Source of the DNA: Glossina fuscipes
Lineage: Eukaryota > Arthropoda > Insecta > Diptera > Glossinidae
NCBI RefSeq assembly: GCF_014805625.2
Contig: NW_023998414.1
Location: forward strand, 11,634,989-11,698,988
Direction: 5' to 3'
DNA length: 64,000 bases
The notes under the pieces were generated by a model. The model was not told the origin of the DNA. It worked only from the letters and a program-made list of their open reading frames with translations, and ran no database searches. Below, piece after piece: positions 25,443 through 37,992 of the stretch (its first letter is position 1; each line of letters begins with the position of its first letter). Both the position numbers and the translations under genes were made by a program.

Positions 25443-25465
25443 AAAAAAAAAAAAAAAAAAAAAAA
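25443..25465. repeat. poly(A) run of 23
   Basis: Uninterrupted A run within an A/G-rich stretch. Confidence 0.9.
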
Positions 25466-25860
25466 CGAAAGATAGAAGAAGAAATATGAAAATTATATAA
25501 ATCGCTAACACTGTTAGCTAACACTGCTATTTGCTGTATAGTCTGAAAGTCTATTAAATTGCTTATTAAAAAAGTAGCAATTGATTGTCAAATGTGTGTC
25601 AATTGTTACAGCATTGACATTTGACAGAACACACACAAATGCAAGTGTGCACCACGCATACCAATCGGTGATATGTCAGTTCGATTCAGACATTTCATGT
25701 TTGCTCCTATGGTCGCTTATATGAGGCCCGTGAAAGGCCTTGAGCTATCAATGAGTGAATTGAGTGGAAAATTGTCTTGCATATGTTACGAAACATCTCT
25801 TTGGTTAATTGAAAGATGTCAACTAGTGGCCTCAAGTTACATACACATACTGATAGAGAA

Positions 25861-25910
25861 AAAAAAAAAAAAACATGTGTATATATATATATATTTACAT
25901 ATATACACAC

Positions 25911-25952
<42 letters not shown>
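25861..25952. repeat. poly(A) plus (AT)n tract
   Basis: A run, then TATA words, then perfect AT alternation at 25915-25952. Confidence 0.9.
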
Positions 25953-25956
<4 letters not shown>

Positions 25957-26490
25957 CAGTTAAAGTTAATTCAAATCATATCGAAGCACAACAAGTGCGG
26001 TAGTCAAGGCATACGTTTCACTGTCAGTTAACCAAAGAGAAGCCAAAAGAAAATTGCGTTACATCAAAACCTGTACGATGCGATTTTCTTTTCAAAGTTA
26101 AACTCGGTATGACATTTATCAGAATTGTTTATAGCGTTTACAATTGCGTGCCTTCACTTACTCACTTTTCATGCTTGTTTATGGCTCCTCTGTGACCGCT
26201 TTGAGTGAACTTAACTAAACCGAGCTGAACTGCATGATCTAGTGTAATATTTAATTGGGAATATATACGCGTAAACGCACATAAATTGTCAAGTTAACGC
26301 GTTTCACTTCCAATTATTGTCTGGCATGCGTTCGCAGATTGCAGAACGTCACATAGTTTTCATACCTATTCCATGTGTTTCATTCGCATCTATTCAGCAA
26401 CAAAGCACAGCAGACACTTTGCTATATAGTCAAGCAATCATTATTACTTTCTATGTGTGTAGGCTAACTCACGCAACGTCTGTCTGCACT

Positions 26491-26563
26491 CTTTATTTAT
26501 TTATTTATTTATTTATTTTTATTTTTCATTTTCATTTTTTTTTTTTTTTTCTGTTTTTTTTTA
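26491..26563. repeat. (TTTA)n and poly(T) tract
   Basis: About seven TTTA units, then T-rich sequence including a long T run. Confidence 0.85.
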
Positions 26564-28140
26564 TAAACCCCAGCGTTACGATCTTACTTGTAGTGATGGG
26601 TCTTTTAATTTAACTACATGTGTAGTTTGCGTTTTACAGCCGTTATTAGTTTAAGTTTTGCTGATCGTTTTGCGTTACCTCGCTTCATCTCTCTTACCCT
26701 TTCAAGCTAAGTATCGCGTATTACTGCTTTAGTGTCGGCGGCATTTTACCTCTATGGCAAATGTCAACATCATCTCTCAAATTGGTTTATTGCCATTTAC
26801 CAGCATTGCGGTCTCTGTGTTTGCTTATTTCGTATCTCGCAAACACACCGAGAACTATCATCAATTGCAGTTGATTTAAATGTTTGTTTGTATACTATGT
26901 TTGTCGCGTGCTGTGTATACAATTACGCAAACGCAATGCGATAATTTTCGGCTCACTCCTGCTTTAGAAAGGTAGATTTAATGAAGATTAGTACAAGTAA
27001 ATAATTCAATAATAGTTTATTTAATGGGCATCTCTTCAATTTACAAAATGCTATATACAATTTTTTTTATCCGATTTCAAAACTATGCGGACATAATACA
27101 GCCGTTCCTCACTAGTGCCGATTAAATTCAAAATTTAAGTATGAATTCGCCAAGTATTAGGCAAATATTGAAAAATGATAGATAAATCCCTTCTTCGAAC
27201 TCTTTAAGTAACAACTTTTTCTCATTACATAATATTTATACGTATAGATCTTCCTTTTGTTTTCGCCTATCTATATCTCATACACGTCATGTCGAACATA
27301 CTTTACACTCTATGTCTCTAGTCGTTACTCTTGTGTGTTCAAAGCGAATTTATCGAATTTATTTCTATTAGTTTTCACCAAAATTTAATCTGATCTTTAT
27401 GGTCCCAAATGGTCCCAAAATCGGCTTATCTTACCGCCCGTGACAAAAGTACTACAGTCTATATTTCCGTAAGGTAAGAAAGAACTTTCTATTTTACAAT
27501 TCGTACTCTATAAGGTTAAGTTTTATCTTAATATAATTCACATCAAATCAGGTTTCGAATCCGTCGATCAAGAAACAGGTAGGTGTTCCCTGGTGTGTAT
27601 TTCTAGAAAATCACATCAAAATAAGAAAAAAATGCGGAAATCTTATTTTCAACATCTACAATTATCTGGGAAATGTTGCCGAGTTGTCTGTAATAACATA
27701 ATATCAAATACATGAACGCTTTACGACTTGTAATGTCGGCTTTGAAAATTAATCTATGATACATAGAGTTAAAGATCCTCAATTAAAATTTACGATTAAA
27801 CATGACACAAAAACCGGTTGCCAACATAGAAAAGCTCAGCCCGAAATATATATGTAATTTCTTTTCTTTTCTATTTTTGGTTGATATCCTGTAAAAGAAA
27901 AAGTTCGTAGCGTTTTTCCCATTACACGAAAGGTGAAAAAAATGAAAGCATTGAACAATGAATAAACGATCTATCAGATTTGTTAATTTGTTCACTAAAC
28001 CGAACAGAGCCCCCCCCTCCCGACATTTGTCTAACTCACTAGCCGAACGATCTTTTACTCTTTACCTAGATAGCAAACCATGTCTGGTATAGGCCTTGAA
28101 TACGGTACTAATGACCACCTTTTTTGTTCGTCTTTCAAGA

Positions 28141-28232
28141 TCAATACAAAAATATCTGTATATTCCATTTTCCTGGTCATTTCTATTCACTTGGTCAATA
28201 CAAACGTATCTGGTTATTCCACTCATCTTGTA
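28141..28232 (+). repeat. two-copy direct repeat, period 54
   Basis: About 38 bases beginning TCAATACAAA at 28141 recur, diverged, at 28195 (TCAATACAAACGTATCTG). It is a small local duplication. Confidence 0.6.
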
Positions 28233-29369
28233 GATTCAATGCAATAGCTTGGTCGCAAAACGTTGATCGCAAAATCAACTTTGAGCAAACAATTGTTTAG
28301 AACGCGTTCATATCTTGCAAGTTTTACTCGCGCCAATCGGTTTCAGAATACAGTGTGGAAGTTGTTACAAGCGCAGATGGTCGCTCGTCCCAGAGCCATT
28401 GCATCAAGCAAAGCGCGTAAGCAATTAAGATGCAAAAAGAGATTTCAAGTTCACAGATGATGGGTTCTCCTTTCCGCGAATAAAACCATTTAGGCTTTCT
28501 ATTCGTTATAATTTTACTCTTGAATTGTTTTTCCTAATACCGCTATAGATCACAACTAAAAAATTGGATGTAAAACTCTAAGAACTCTTGGCAAGAGTTA
28601 AAAAACTATGGAACTTGATTTATAATAAATATTAGCCTTTACCAGATCTATGCATAAACGCAGACCAATAATCATTCTGCTTAGCCGCTCAACACGTCCA
28701 GATTTTGTAAAATACTTTGCGATTTTTATATGTGCGCTTAACGGGCTAAGTAACAATGAGTCAAGATAAACATTTTTATTTGCTTCTGACAAAGATCTTT
28801 TCACAAAATCTGTCATTTTAGAGAACTTTCAGCGAACAGTGCGATTCTAACTCAATAATACAATGGACTTATTGTTTTACAAACAATGCGTCAGGTAGGA
28901 ACGTTCGCGTGAAAAGAACACATCGTCCGCATTCTTAGCGTCAAATTCGGTACAAAACAAATCAGTTGATATCGTTCGTTAACGCACTCATTCATTCACT
29001 GTAAACGGCCCAATTAGCAACATTTTCGCAGCAGAAAATTATCGGTCTTTGTTGTCGGCGGCGAGGCGTTCAACAATTCTGTTTGGGTTTCCAGCGCCAC
29101 AACGGCGATAGTTTTGCGTGTTTGCGGTACCGCGATCGATGAAAAAGAGCTCCACAGCTCAGAATGGTTTCGTCAAAAAAAATAATGATTTGTTTATGCG
29201 CTTGCAGCAATCAATCTGGACAGCGAAGGTAATTGAACACCTCGCAGACTTTACTTTGCAAATTTTTAAAATCACACTTGTTGCCTCTCTATTCTATCTG
29301 TAGCATTTTTCTGAAAAATCTGACGGAAAATTCTTCTTTTAAATAAATATTTTCACAAAAAATGTGTTT

Positions 29370-29499
29370 CGAGAGAGAGACAGAGAGAGGTAGAGAGAGA
29401 AATAGAGAGAGGGAGATAGAGAGAGAGAGAAGGAGACAGACAGACAGACCTAGAGAGACAGATAGATAGAAAGACAGAGAGAGAGAGAGAGAGAGAGAA
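29370..29499. repeat. GA-rich block (GAGA, GACA, GATA units)
   Basis: 130 bases, almost purely purine, built from GAGA with GACA and GATA variants; an (AT)n tract follows at about 29516-29535. GAGAG words are the target of fly GAGA factor; no other evidence of regulation is visible. Confidence 0.9.
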
Positions 29500-30404
29500 A
29501 AGCTTCTCATTCTGTATATATATATATATATATAGTAAGTGAATTATTTGGTTTGAAGTACGTGAACCTTATTGTTTACCGTTTAATTTTTTATTTTATA
29601 GGAAGCTATTAAATCGGTTTCTGCTTTTGAGAGTCATGTCATTCATTAGAAAATTATGAAAATTTAACAACGAGATCAGGAAAATTTCTTAAGATGCCTT
29701 TATCCATCACACGTGCGAATTCTTTCCACAATTTACTTTAAATCTTCAATCTTATGCAAAATGAATGAAACTTTAGTAAATTCATGCCACAAAACACCCA
29801 CCACCTCCGCTATTCATTTAAAGGCAACCATTTACAAAATGTTGAGCAAACAAAACGCCAACTATTTATCAATGTTGAACATTTTATGCCATCGTACATA
29901 TTATCCAAAAACATACAGCGTCAGTCATACTAAATAGAAGGAGAACGAAACTGAAGCTAAGACTAAAGAAGGATAAAATATTTCTTATGCAGTACCGTAG
30001 TTAGCACAACAAAAATTTCCAAGATTATGATGGCAGTTGTTAAGGAATCGTATGCATGTGTGCGAGAGCGTGTATATGTTTAAAATTGTCTATCGTAACG
30101 AACAAACGCACTGCCATGCAATGCAATTTGATGTCGAATGAAGCGGTTAAACTTAAAGATGCGAAATGAAATATTACCGAATTTTTAGAGTAATCGTAGG
30201 CGAACTAACTATAGTGGGTGGAAGAGTGAAGCATAATACGGCTTCTCTTAAAGGGAAATCGGCGTCATTTTTTTTGCGAATCTAAGAAGAAGTTATTCAG
30301 CTAAATGACGCCCTGGCGACGCCGGGGACGTGTGCACAAAAGTCCTGTCATTTATAAACAGAAAACTGCAAATGTGTTTTTGTCAGTATTGGAATATTTT
30401 GCGC

Positions 30405-30405
30405 G

Positions 30406-30440
<35 letters not shown>
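30405..30440. repeat. (AC)n microsatellite
   Basis: AC alternation with one AT interruption. Confidence 0.9.
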
Positions 30441-30445
<5 letters not shown>

Positions 30446-30691
30446 GCGAGAGACACATTTAAATGTGTGTATATGCCAGCGCCATAATGGCAACGCATAC
30501 AAAATGTGTGTTTTCGTGCAAGAAAATTGCAAAAACCAGCTACTGCATAGGGCCCGCAAAGCAAAATACATACATATATATCTCGTTTTAGAGGACAAAC
30601 AGGTCAAAGCAGCCCATACCGTCAGGGTGTTTGTAATAATTTGAAAGAACGGAAGATGGCAAATAACAAACTTAATCAGACTTGTCGGAAT

Positions 30692-30708
30692 GGGGGGGTG
30701 GGAGGGGG
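30692..30708 (+). other. G-rich motif, possible G-quadruplex
   Basis: Runs of 7, 3 and 5 G separated by single T and A. The run of 7 can supply two G-triplets, so four G-tracts are available. Confidence 0.6.
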
Positions 30709-32033
30709 CCACTACGCGGGAAGTCATATGCCTTTGGCTGGCCGAGGGAGAAAGGTAAACGTCAACAAGATAAACAGTAAACTGTAGGTTTACAAAACAG
30801 GGAACATGGGCAGGCAGTTGAAATATAAAATTACTTTTTCGTAAAAGATATCTGGTTAGATCAACGCAGACAAACACGCACACAAATATATACATAAGTT
30901 CGCTCATTTCGTTATTTTATGATATTCAAGGAGCATGGAACACAAAAGGCAAGAGCATAACGCATAAAACTTAATATAAACTACACTTCATTCTCTCCGT
31001 TAGTTGCACTAGTTGTAACGGCTGGCAGTCAAGCAGGCAGCCAGTCTCTCCAACAGAGATGTGTTTGACTTGTACAAAACTTATAAAGGGGTCCCTTTTA
31101 AATATTATAAGAATATTTGTATAAAAAGTTTATTAGTATTCCACAAGAATCCATTTACGCTGACTGCCTCTCAAAATACCATAAGTTGCATAAACAGTAC
31201 GAACAACACCTACAATGGCAGTTGTATTGAAGCGATAACCATAAGCTTTAGGTTGGAATATTGTTGGGGGAAGTCGAAAAGATCTCACAGAGGAAAACAT
31301 AAATCTTGAAATTTTCTTTCAACAAAAACAGAAAAACCTGACGTTTTTATCAAGCAAACATCCCTCCCTACGTTTTGCAAAAAACAAAAAAAAAAAAAAA
31401 ACACTTTCTATATATACATCATCAATACGAGAAACCATAAAAGTAAAGGGGCCGTAACAAGGACGCTATTGCTGAAATGTGCAGCTCAGCTAACGTACGT
31501 CCTTGATATGTCCTTCAATACATCCAAGTGCTCACATACAGAAAAAGATGGGACGTGATTATAGCGCTTACAATGCGATCCCAACCAAAAAACAAGTATG
31601 AGAATTATATAAGCAATTTAAGGCGAATCCTTGATAATCACTATCTCACTCAATTAACTTAAAATAGCAAAGTATTTTTTAATCATATCAGCCCGCGCTA
31701 AACTATTCGATGCCTGTAGTATGTACGTCCAACATACAAGCCAATAAAATTTTCATTTCTTTCGGATTAACCCACGTTCAGCTTTCTCTTCGAACTTAAA
31801 AAAATTTCCCCCACAAGTGAATTCATCATTCATCCAAAACGACCTATTTTTTTTGTAGAAAAAAATTTTTCTTTTTCAAAAATAATACAAAAACAATTGT
31901 CAAAAGTGACGAAAGCAATAGATATATAATTATATTTAGACGAAGCTAGATGAAGCTACCAGTTACGTATATAAAATAGATTCAATCAAAATTGTCGGTT
32001 TCCTCACGGAAACGCTACTGCAAGCCTTTAATA

Positions 32034-32038
<5 letters not shown>

Positions 32039-32096
<58 letters not shown>

Positions 32097-32097
32097 A
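32039..32097. repeat. (AG)n microsatellite
   Basis: Perfect AG run of about 24 units ending in GGGAG variants; purine-only on the plus strand. Confidence 0.95.
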
Positions 32098-32156
32098 ACT
32101 AAGCCGACATGAACGATCACATCAAAGTCGATAGAAAATTTATGAACAAACACAAT

Positions 32157-32180
32157 ACACACACACACACACACACACAC
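32157..32180. repeat. (AC)n microsatellite
   Basis: Perfect AC run of 12 units. Confidence 0.9.
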
Positions 32181-32436
32181 TATAAACAGAATGATGAAAG
32201 TAATGTACCTACAGTTTTCTATTGAAGACGTTAAGAAGAAAAGAAAATCCCGAAAAGCGAATTACAAATAAAAATATCTTGAAATCATAAAGGCACAAAA
32301 TCCGTGCTTCGTTCCTTAGGTTGTTCGCATTATGCGTTTTTCTAAACGAGCGAGTTGGTGGAGCTTAATATTTGTTGCAACTCGATTCTACTCTCTTATG
32401 CTGGTGTGATTATAGGAAAGTGCTTTTTACTGTTGC

Positions 32437-32477
32437 ACACCCACCACCACCACCACCATCACCATCACCACCACCAC
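32437..32477. repeat. (CAC)n trinucleotide tract
   Basis: CAC units with CAT variants. Confidence 0.85.
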
Positions 32478-32696
32478 TCTCGCGCCATAGGAAGCCAACT
32501 AAAACGCACTTTTCTGTGAAAACAAGCGCATAAAAGTTTTCACATTTATTCCCACTGCCATCCAAAGTGACATTATTCTGTTTTGTGGCGCCTTACGTAT
32601 GAGTGTCATTTATTTATGTGTATACACACATTCACATTTGTATTCTATGCGAAAATATTACTACTATTCGATGCCTGCACTTTTGCAGTTAAGTTT

Positions 32697-32721
32697 GGGG
32701 GGGGGCCCCCCCACCCCCCCC
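32697..32721. repeat. G9-C7-A-C8 homopolymer palindrome
   Basis: Nine G run straight into seven C, then A and eight more C; a poly(A) run begins 8 bases later. The G7/C7 junction is a perfect palindrome, and both halves could pair or form other structures. Extremely G+C-rich in this context. Confidence 0.85.
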
Positions 32722-33582
32722 TCGCTCCCAAAAAAAAAAAACTTACATCATGGACGCCACGTTTTACGCATTCTACTGATTCGCTCCTGCACATGAATTG
32801 TATAATTTCATTTGATTTTTTGCGGCTTCCCTCTCTTGAATGGAAACACATTTCAGCTGATTTTCTAAAGCCATTAAGGCTAATGCACAAGATTACGGGG
32901 ATTTAGTGAAGAAGGCGTGCATGTGTATATGTGTAAGGTTATGTTAGTGCTTGTTGGCGAACACTTGCCACCCGTAAATCAAAGGAAAGCATAAATTTTT
33001 GAAAACTACAACTTAAGAAGTTCGAAGCGTGAGCACGATTGACATTAAAGCAAAAGATGACGGGGAAAAGTTTTTTTTTTCTGCTCTCTATTCGCCGTAA
33101 GCTTGTTCAAATAGTTCTTTTAGTTGTCATTTAATTTCAACGCGTGGTTCATTAATTGTGATCGTTCAAATGGAATAACAAAAAATAAATCGAACAATAA
33201 TATAAGTAATAATCGATTAAGGAAAAAGTTTGTAGCGATTTTCGTAAAAGACGGCTGTTCCACCGCCGTATTTTGAATAACTGGGATAGCATTAACCGTA
33301 TCAGGGCACAAGCTTATGCGCCTGTGAGATTGCAATTCGTAGATACTTGAAATAAGTGAAAAAATTACAAGCGAATCTTTTATGCCCATAAGCCCTAACT
33401 TCAAAAGAAAAAGGAAGAGAATAAAATTTTACCATTTTTATGCAAGTACTCCAGGATCCTTTAAAGAATATTCATGGGAATTTTTATGGTTGTATCTAAG
33501 GGCAGTTGTTCATTAATGCATTTTATGTTGTACTGTTGGCGCGTCCTTCGACCAATTTAGGCTATTTCCGCTACCAACCCAC

Positions 33583-34180
33583 GTGCAACAATTTGGGTAT
33601 CATATCAAATTACAGTTAAAAATGCATCGGACTGAATTTTTGTCTGGGATCACCCTAGAAACAAAACAATATCGAAAATATCTTTGGAAAAGGATAATAA
33701 GAGGCAATCAGGAGGAAGTCAAAACGAGCTATAATGTAGACAAAAAATCGGGGAAAAAGATTGATGAAGCTGCACAAAAATTATTAGAGCTCGCATTGAC
33801 ACCATGGAAGGCAATGTTTGAAATTTAATGGGAATGGAAGCAAACGATACATTATGGCACTTAGTCATCCTAGCAAAATCGATTGATTTTATTCTTTGCC
33901 GTCGTCAGCTAATGCCAATCAATAGGAAAGACGCCCTCTTCCAACAAAGCAGCACTAGATCAGTCACGTGACTCGGCAAAGAATTAGAAAGCTTGGCTGG
34001 GAAGTTCTCACGTATTCACTGCGTGTCGGGACACCTGTTCCATCCGACAAAACTCTTTTAATGACGTAAAGCTGATTTCAAGACAAGCCCGTGAAAATCG
34101 ATTGCTTTAACCCTTCACCCTTCGTCAGTCCCATAAATTCTGCTATGAAAATCATAAAAGCAGTTATCTCCAAATTCATT
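33583..34180 (+). pseudogene. mariner transposase fossil, mellifera type
   Basis: A decayed mariner transposase (DD34D cut-and-paste enzyme). A continuous 81-codon frame (33583-33828) reads QQFGYH, HRTEFLSGI, KRIIRGNQEE (family KRIITGDEKW), SYNVDKKS (YDNVKRKRSW), IDEAAQK, LALTPWKAMFEI. After stops and shifts follow WEWKQTIHYG (WDWKGIIHYE), IDFILCRRQL (INSDLYCQQL), INRKDALFQQ (INRKGVVFHQ), then in another frame ISHVTRQRIRKLGWEVL and VPSDKTLL (APSDYHLF), and finally KLISRQARENRLL with a CYEN segment (CENRLL...FYE). The first catalytic Asp is N, the second is lost, the third appears kept. The N-terminal DNA-binding domain is not seen. Subfamily placement rests on the TGDEKW and KLGWEVL motifs. 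Confidence 0.85.
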
Positions 34181-34647
34181 GATAGGCTGATAAGCACCGA
34201 AAAGGAACTAAGAAACAATCTTTAAATACATTCTGTTCATCTGTATACTCACACTTGTGCTATAAAATAATTAACAAACTTAAATCTATGAGGACTACGT
34301 TGACAATCATGATCATCTCATAGCAATATGTTCATCCCAAATGTACTGACTGACATTTCAATTTTTTAATGAAATTTATATATTATTTCATAGGCTATAT
34401 ATATTTGTGAAGATGTATTAAACAGAGATTTTGTTTGACACAATACAATGAAAAATACAGGCCACATTCCTGGCTGCATCTACTCACTCTTTTTGCAAAA
34501 CAATTTCGCTACGGTACATATGACGATTGTTGATGTTTACGATTTATTGATCTACACTATACGCATCAATAAAATTACGAAAAAGAAAAATAATTAAATA
34601 TATGTATTTAGAATATGTTTGCATGTTTATAAATACATATATATTGT

Positions 34648-34688
<41 letters not shown>

Positions 34689-35679
34689 TGTATATATAGC
34701 TAATGTATAATAAATATTGTTAACGTGAACTCAAATGACTCCATGATTGAATGTTAACGCACTTAATACATTGCATATGTCTTTAATAATTAATAAATGA
34801 ATAAAATAAATGCTTATTGTAATAACTGTCGACGCGTTCAATAGGATCAATAGGGTTTCTTTTTGATAGTGATAATATTTCAAATGTCGAAAGCACGTCA
34901 AACAATTGATTTCTTACGCGATAAGTTTAGTTATATAATAGGTTCATGAAATTCCGATATTGAACCGTCGCCGTGGAACGGTTGACAGTAGCTGACATCT
35001 TATAACCACTGCTTGTTGGTCGATTTGAAATCGTTGATCTATAGCAATAAAATGGATTCTATTTATGTATTAAAAACGAATATTTAAAGCGCTAATGGTG
35101 AAATTTGTCCAGATGTAATGAACAGAGTACCGCAAAATGAAATTCATTGGATTCGTTCCTGTAAGGGGAGCCGCGATGACTATTCGATTGATATTACAAT
35201 TAACATTTTACATATTCGACGAATATGTATACGTAAATCTCTGTCTGTCTCTTTCTGTATAGTTCGACAGATGTCTCCAAATTTGAACGCTGCCTGATAT
35301 TCAGATTAAATAAAATCCGTTACTTCTTAAATCAATAATTTATTTATATTATGAGGAGCTGCATAGAAAAGAATTTTTCATCTTTTTTCCCCTTGATTTC
35401 TCCATAAGTAATCCTTTGTTTCCCGGAATGGCGTTTTAACAGTCTGCCTACACTGGCTGGCTGAGAAGTTTTGAATTATATTTACTAGAACTTGGCGCTC
35501 GTTCAAATATGTCCTGGGAAAGAAAAGACAAATGTTATCTTAATTGTATGTATGTGCAGAAATGCATTGTCGTATAGAGCAAATATGCGCAATCTATATA
35601 TTTTTACACGATCGAGAAGTTTGTTGAAAATTATATAGGATTAATGCTTAAAGCCGTTAAATAGAAGAAGACGGGAAGA
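34181..35679. other. non-coding AT-rich DNA
   Basis: No gene or strong repeat apart from the (AT)n tract at 34651-34684. Confidence 0.55.
34651..34684. repeat. (AT)n microsatellite
   Basis: Perfect AT alternation of 17 units. Confidence 0.9.
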
Positions 35680-36066
35680 CAAGTAAGGAAATTATATTCA
35701 GTTGTGACCGAACCTTTACCGATCTATAGTATTGGGTGGGAGCGGATGATTTTTTTCTAGTTACAAGAATAAGAGAGAAAATCTATATGTGACAGCACAA
35801 AAAACAAGGAAAGCAAAAGTGTTCACAAGCTTTGTATGTATAGGCTGGTGGGCGTAGTAGGCATCCTCTTTGAAGTTTTCAATTTGTTTTGCAAATTTCT
35901 AGACGATATCTTAATTTCTGCAAACAGGAATATGTTTATCACAGATACTGCACACTGCTGGGCAGACGGACAGATGGACATGCCTTGGCGCATTCCGAAT
36001 TTGAAACTAGCTAAGAGTTGATATACTTTATGGGATTTTTAAAGTTTGCTTCTGCGTATTACAAAG
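35680..36066 (+). repeat. dispersed fly repeat, copy B
   Basis: It starts CAAGTAAGGAA...TTCAG..GACCGAAC, like the head of copy A (48661), and ends with GCAGACGGACAGATGGACATG, then ATATACTTTATGGG and GCTTCTGCGTATTAC, like the tail of copy A. The middle is short or diverged. It is non-coding; the frames through it are incidental. Confidence 0.65.
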
Positions 36067-36299
36067 ATATTGGAAAGAAAAATTACATTTTTATACAAAT
36101 TAACATTGGATAGGCGCGGTCGATTTTCACTATTTTTGTGTAGATACCACAGCATCACCCACAAAACATACCTTCAACTTTCCGTTGATTTATCTTTCTT
36201 GTTGTATTTTATGAGTAATGAGCAATAAAGGAATTTTTTATTTCTTTTGCACAATGGAAGTGTTCTCAGTTGACGTAATACTGCACACGTGTCCTTCAA

Positions 36300-36544
36300 C
36301 CGATTTGATCAATTTTTAATAATAACCGACGTAGAAAAATTTCCAAATTTTCTGCCAAATTTGAAGTTCATAACGGCTACGAGAATACTTACCGTAACAG
36401 ACCGTACACAGATGGATCGATGGACAGACGGACATGCCTGAATTAATTCAGAATTTAATACAGACCAAGAGTATATATGTACTTTGTGCAAACGTTTTAA
36501 CAAAATGAATATAATCCCCAACCTCCACTGGTTGGTATAATAAT
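36300..36544 (+). repeat. dispersed fly repeat, copy C (3' part)
   Basis: Contains CCGATTTGATC, TGCCAAATTTGAAGTTC, GACAGACGGACATG, then CCCC...CCTCCACTGG..GGTATAA. Each block has a counterpart in the same order in copy A at 49089-49326. It lies about 230 bases downstream of copy B in the same orientation. Confidence 0.65.
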
Positions 36545-37170
36545 ATTTAATTAGAGATCAGTGTGATGGTAAGAACTACTTATGGTTAATGAATAGCAAT
36601 TTAGACTGTGTCAGTAAATCGTGGAAATAATTATTCTGGCTACACTATTAACCATTTAACTGCTTATGGCGACTATATTTGCCTTCGCCTAAAAAATATA
36701 ATTAAACATAGCTAAAAGGTTAATAATCTGCGTGAAACGATTTACTAATTAGTTAAGTTAACGATAAGTAACAAAATGTTTCCGCAAACAAATCATTTTA
36801 AATTTTATTCACTGACGAGATTTTCGCTACAGCTCGGAAAGACTACAAGAATATATATATATATAAACTGCAAGAGCAACAAGAACAAGAATATATCTAT
36901 ACACTATACTGTGATTTAGTGCTTAAACTGCCCCTACCCTCTCCCTTCTTCCCACCATCAACATCACTTACATCACTCGCCAAAATAAATCATTTCCTCC
37001 GATATCATTAGTATACGGAATAGTTAGATCTAAGTTTACCTAAGCTGTAGTCAATTTATTGAACTAATAACATACACTAATATGATAATTAAATAAAAAT
37101 AAATAAATTTTCACGAATGGTTTTCCGTAAAAATAAACATTCAAATTAAATAAGATTTAAGTTAAAATGA

Positions 37171-37201
37171 AAAGAAGAGAAGAGAAGAGAAGAGAAGAGA
37201 A
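37171..37201. repeat. (AGAGA)n pentanucleotide tract
   Basis: About six GAGAA units on the plus strand. Confidence 0.85.
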
Positions 37202-37575
37202 AAAATGAAACAAAAATCTACTTGACTTTATAAAAATGATTAAAATGTCTCTAACTCCCTAGTGAGTAACATAAACAAATGACCTTGGACAATGAAATCT
37301 GCTGTAGTAAGAAAATGAAGAAAATCAAGTTGATTCGTTAAATGTGATTTTAAGCAAACAACAAAAACGACATACACGACCATAATGTCGAGCAAGCACC
37401 CATTGTGAAGCATAAAGAAAAGAAATTTTTTTTGAAGGATAAACATAAAATAAGAACAACTAAGAGAAGAAAAGTGGAGAAAAAGGTAAGAAAAGCAATA
37501 GACGAAGAGAGACATAAGCTAAAGAAAGGAAAGTCAAGAAATGAAACAAGAAAAATAACAACACCAAAAACAATG

Positions 37576-37588
37576 AATATATATATAC

Positions 37589-37626
<38 letters not shown>
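37576..37626. repeat. (AT)n microsatellite
   Basis: AT alternation with two AC interruptions near the start. Confidence 0.9.
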
Positions 37627-37628
<2 letters not shown>

Positions 37629-37951
37629 ACTGCAACTTGATATGTGAATGGAACCCCAACAAGCAAAAGTCATTTGAAAGTCGTACAAAATCATTGACAA
37701 CGGCATGGTAGCATACTATATAAAGAAGGAGCAGATGAACAAGCAGTGTAGCAAGGAAAGCACGCACTAAATATTTTCTTGATTTCAACCAACAACCGCC
37801 AAAGTATAGAGATATACTAGATTTCTTATTACGTGTGCTCGATGCTCAAACGATAAAAAGGCGCTTGAATTATTTCACACATGTACGCGAATACATATTT
37901 ATTGATCTTTAATGAAGATGAGATCCGAAAATTATTTACTATTTATGGGCA

Positions 37952-37992
37952 AATCCATCCATCCATCCATCCATCCATCCATCCATCCATCC
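37952..37992. repeat. (ATCC)10 tetranucleotide tract
   Basis: Ten perfect ATCC units. Confidence 0.95.

Larger units (their letters stand above)
24744..33582. other. non-coding DNA with many simple repeats
   Basis: No gene recognised in about 8.8 kb. Simple repeats and G-rich motifs are listed separately. A G+C-richer non-repetitive patch lies around 28880-29240; its frames carry no family motif I know. Confidence 0.55.

Noticed and set aside
37952..37992. Regular repeats considered as a CRISPR array
   Set aside because: Simple ATCC tetranucleotides without spacers, in a eukaryotic context.
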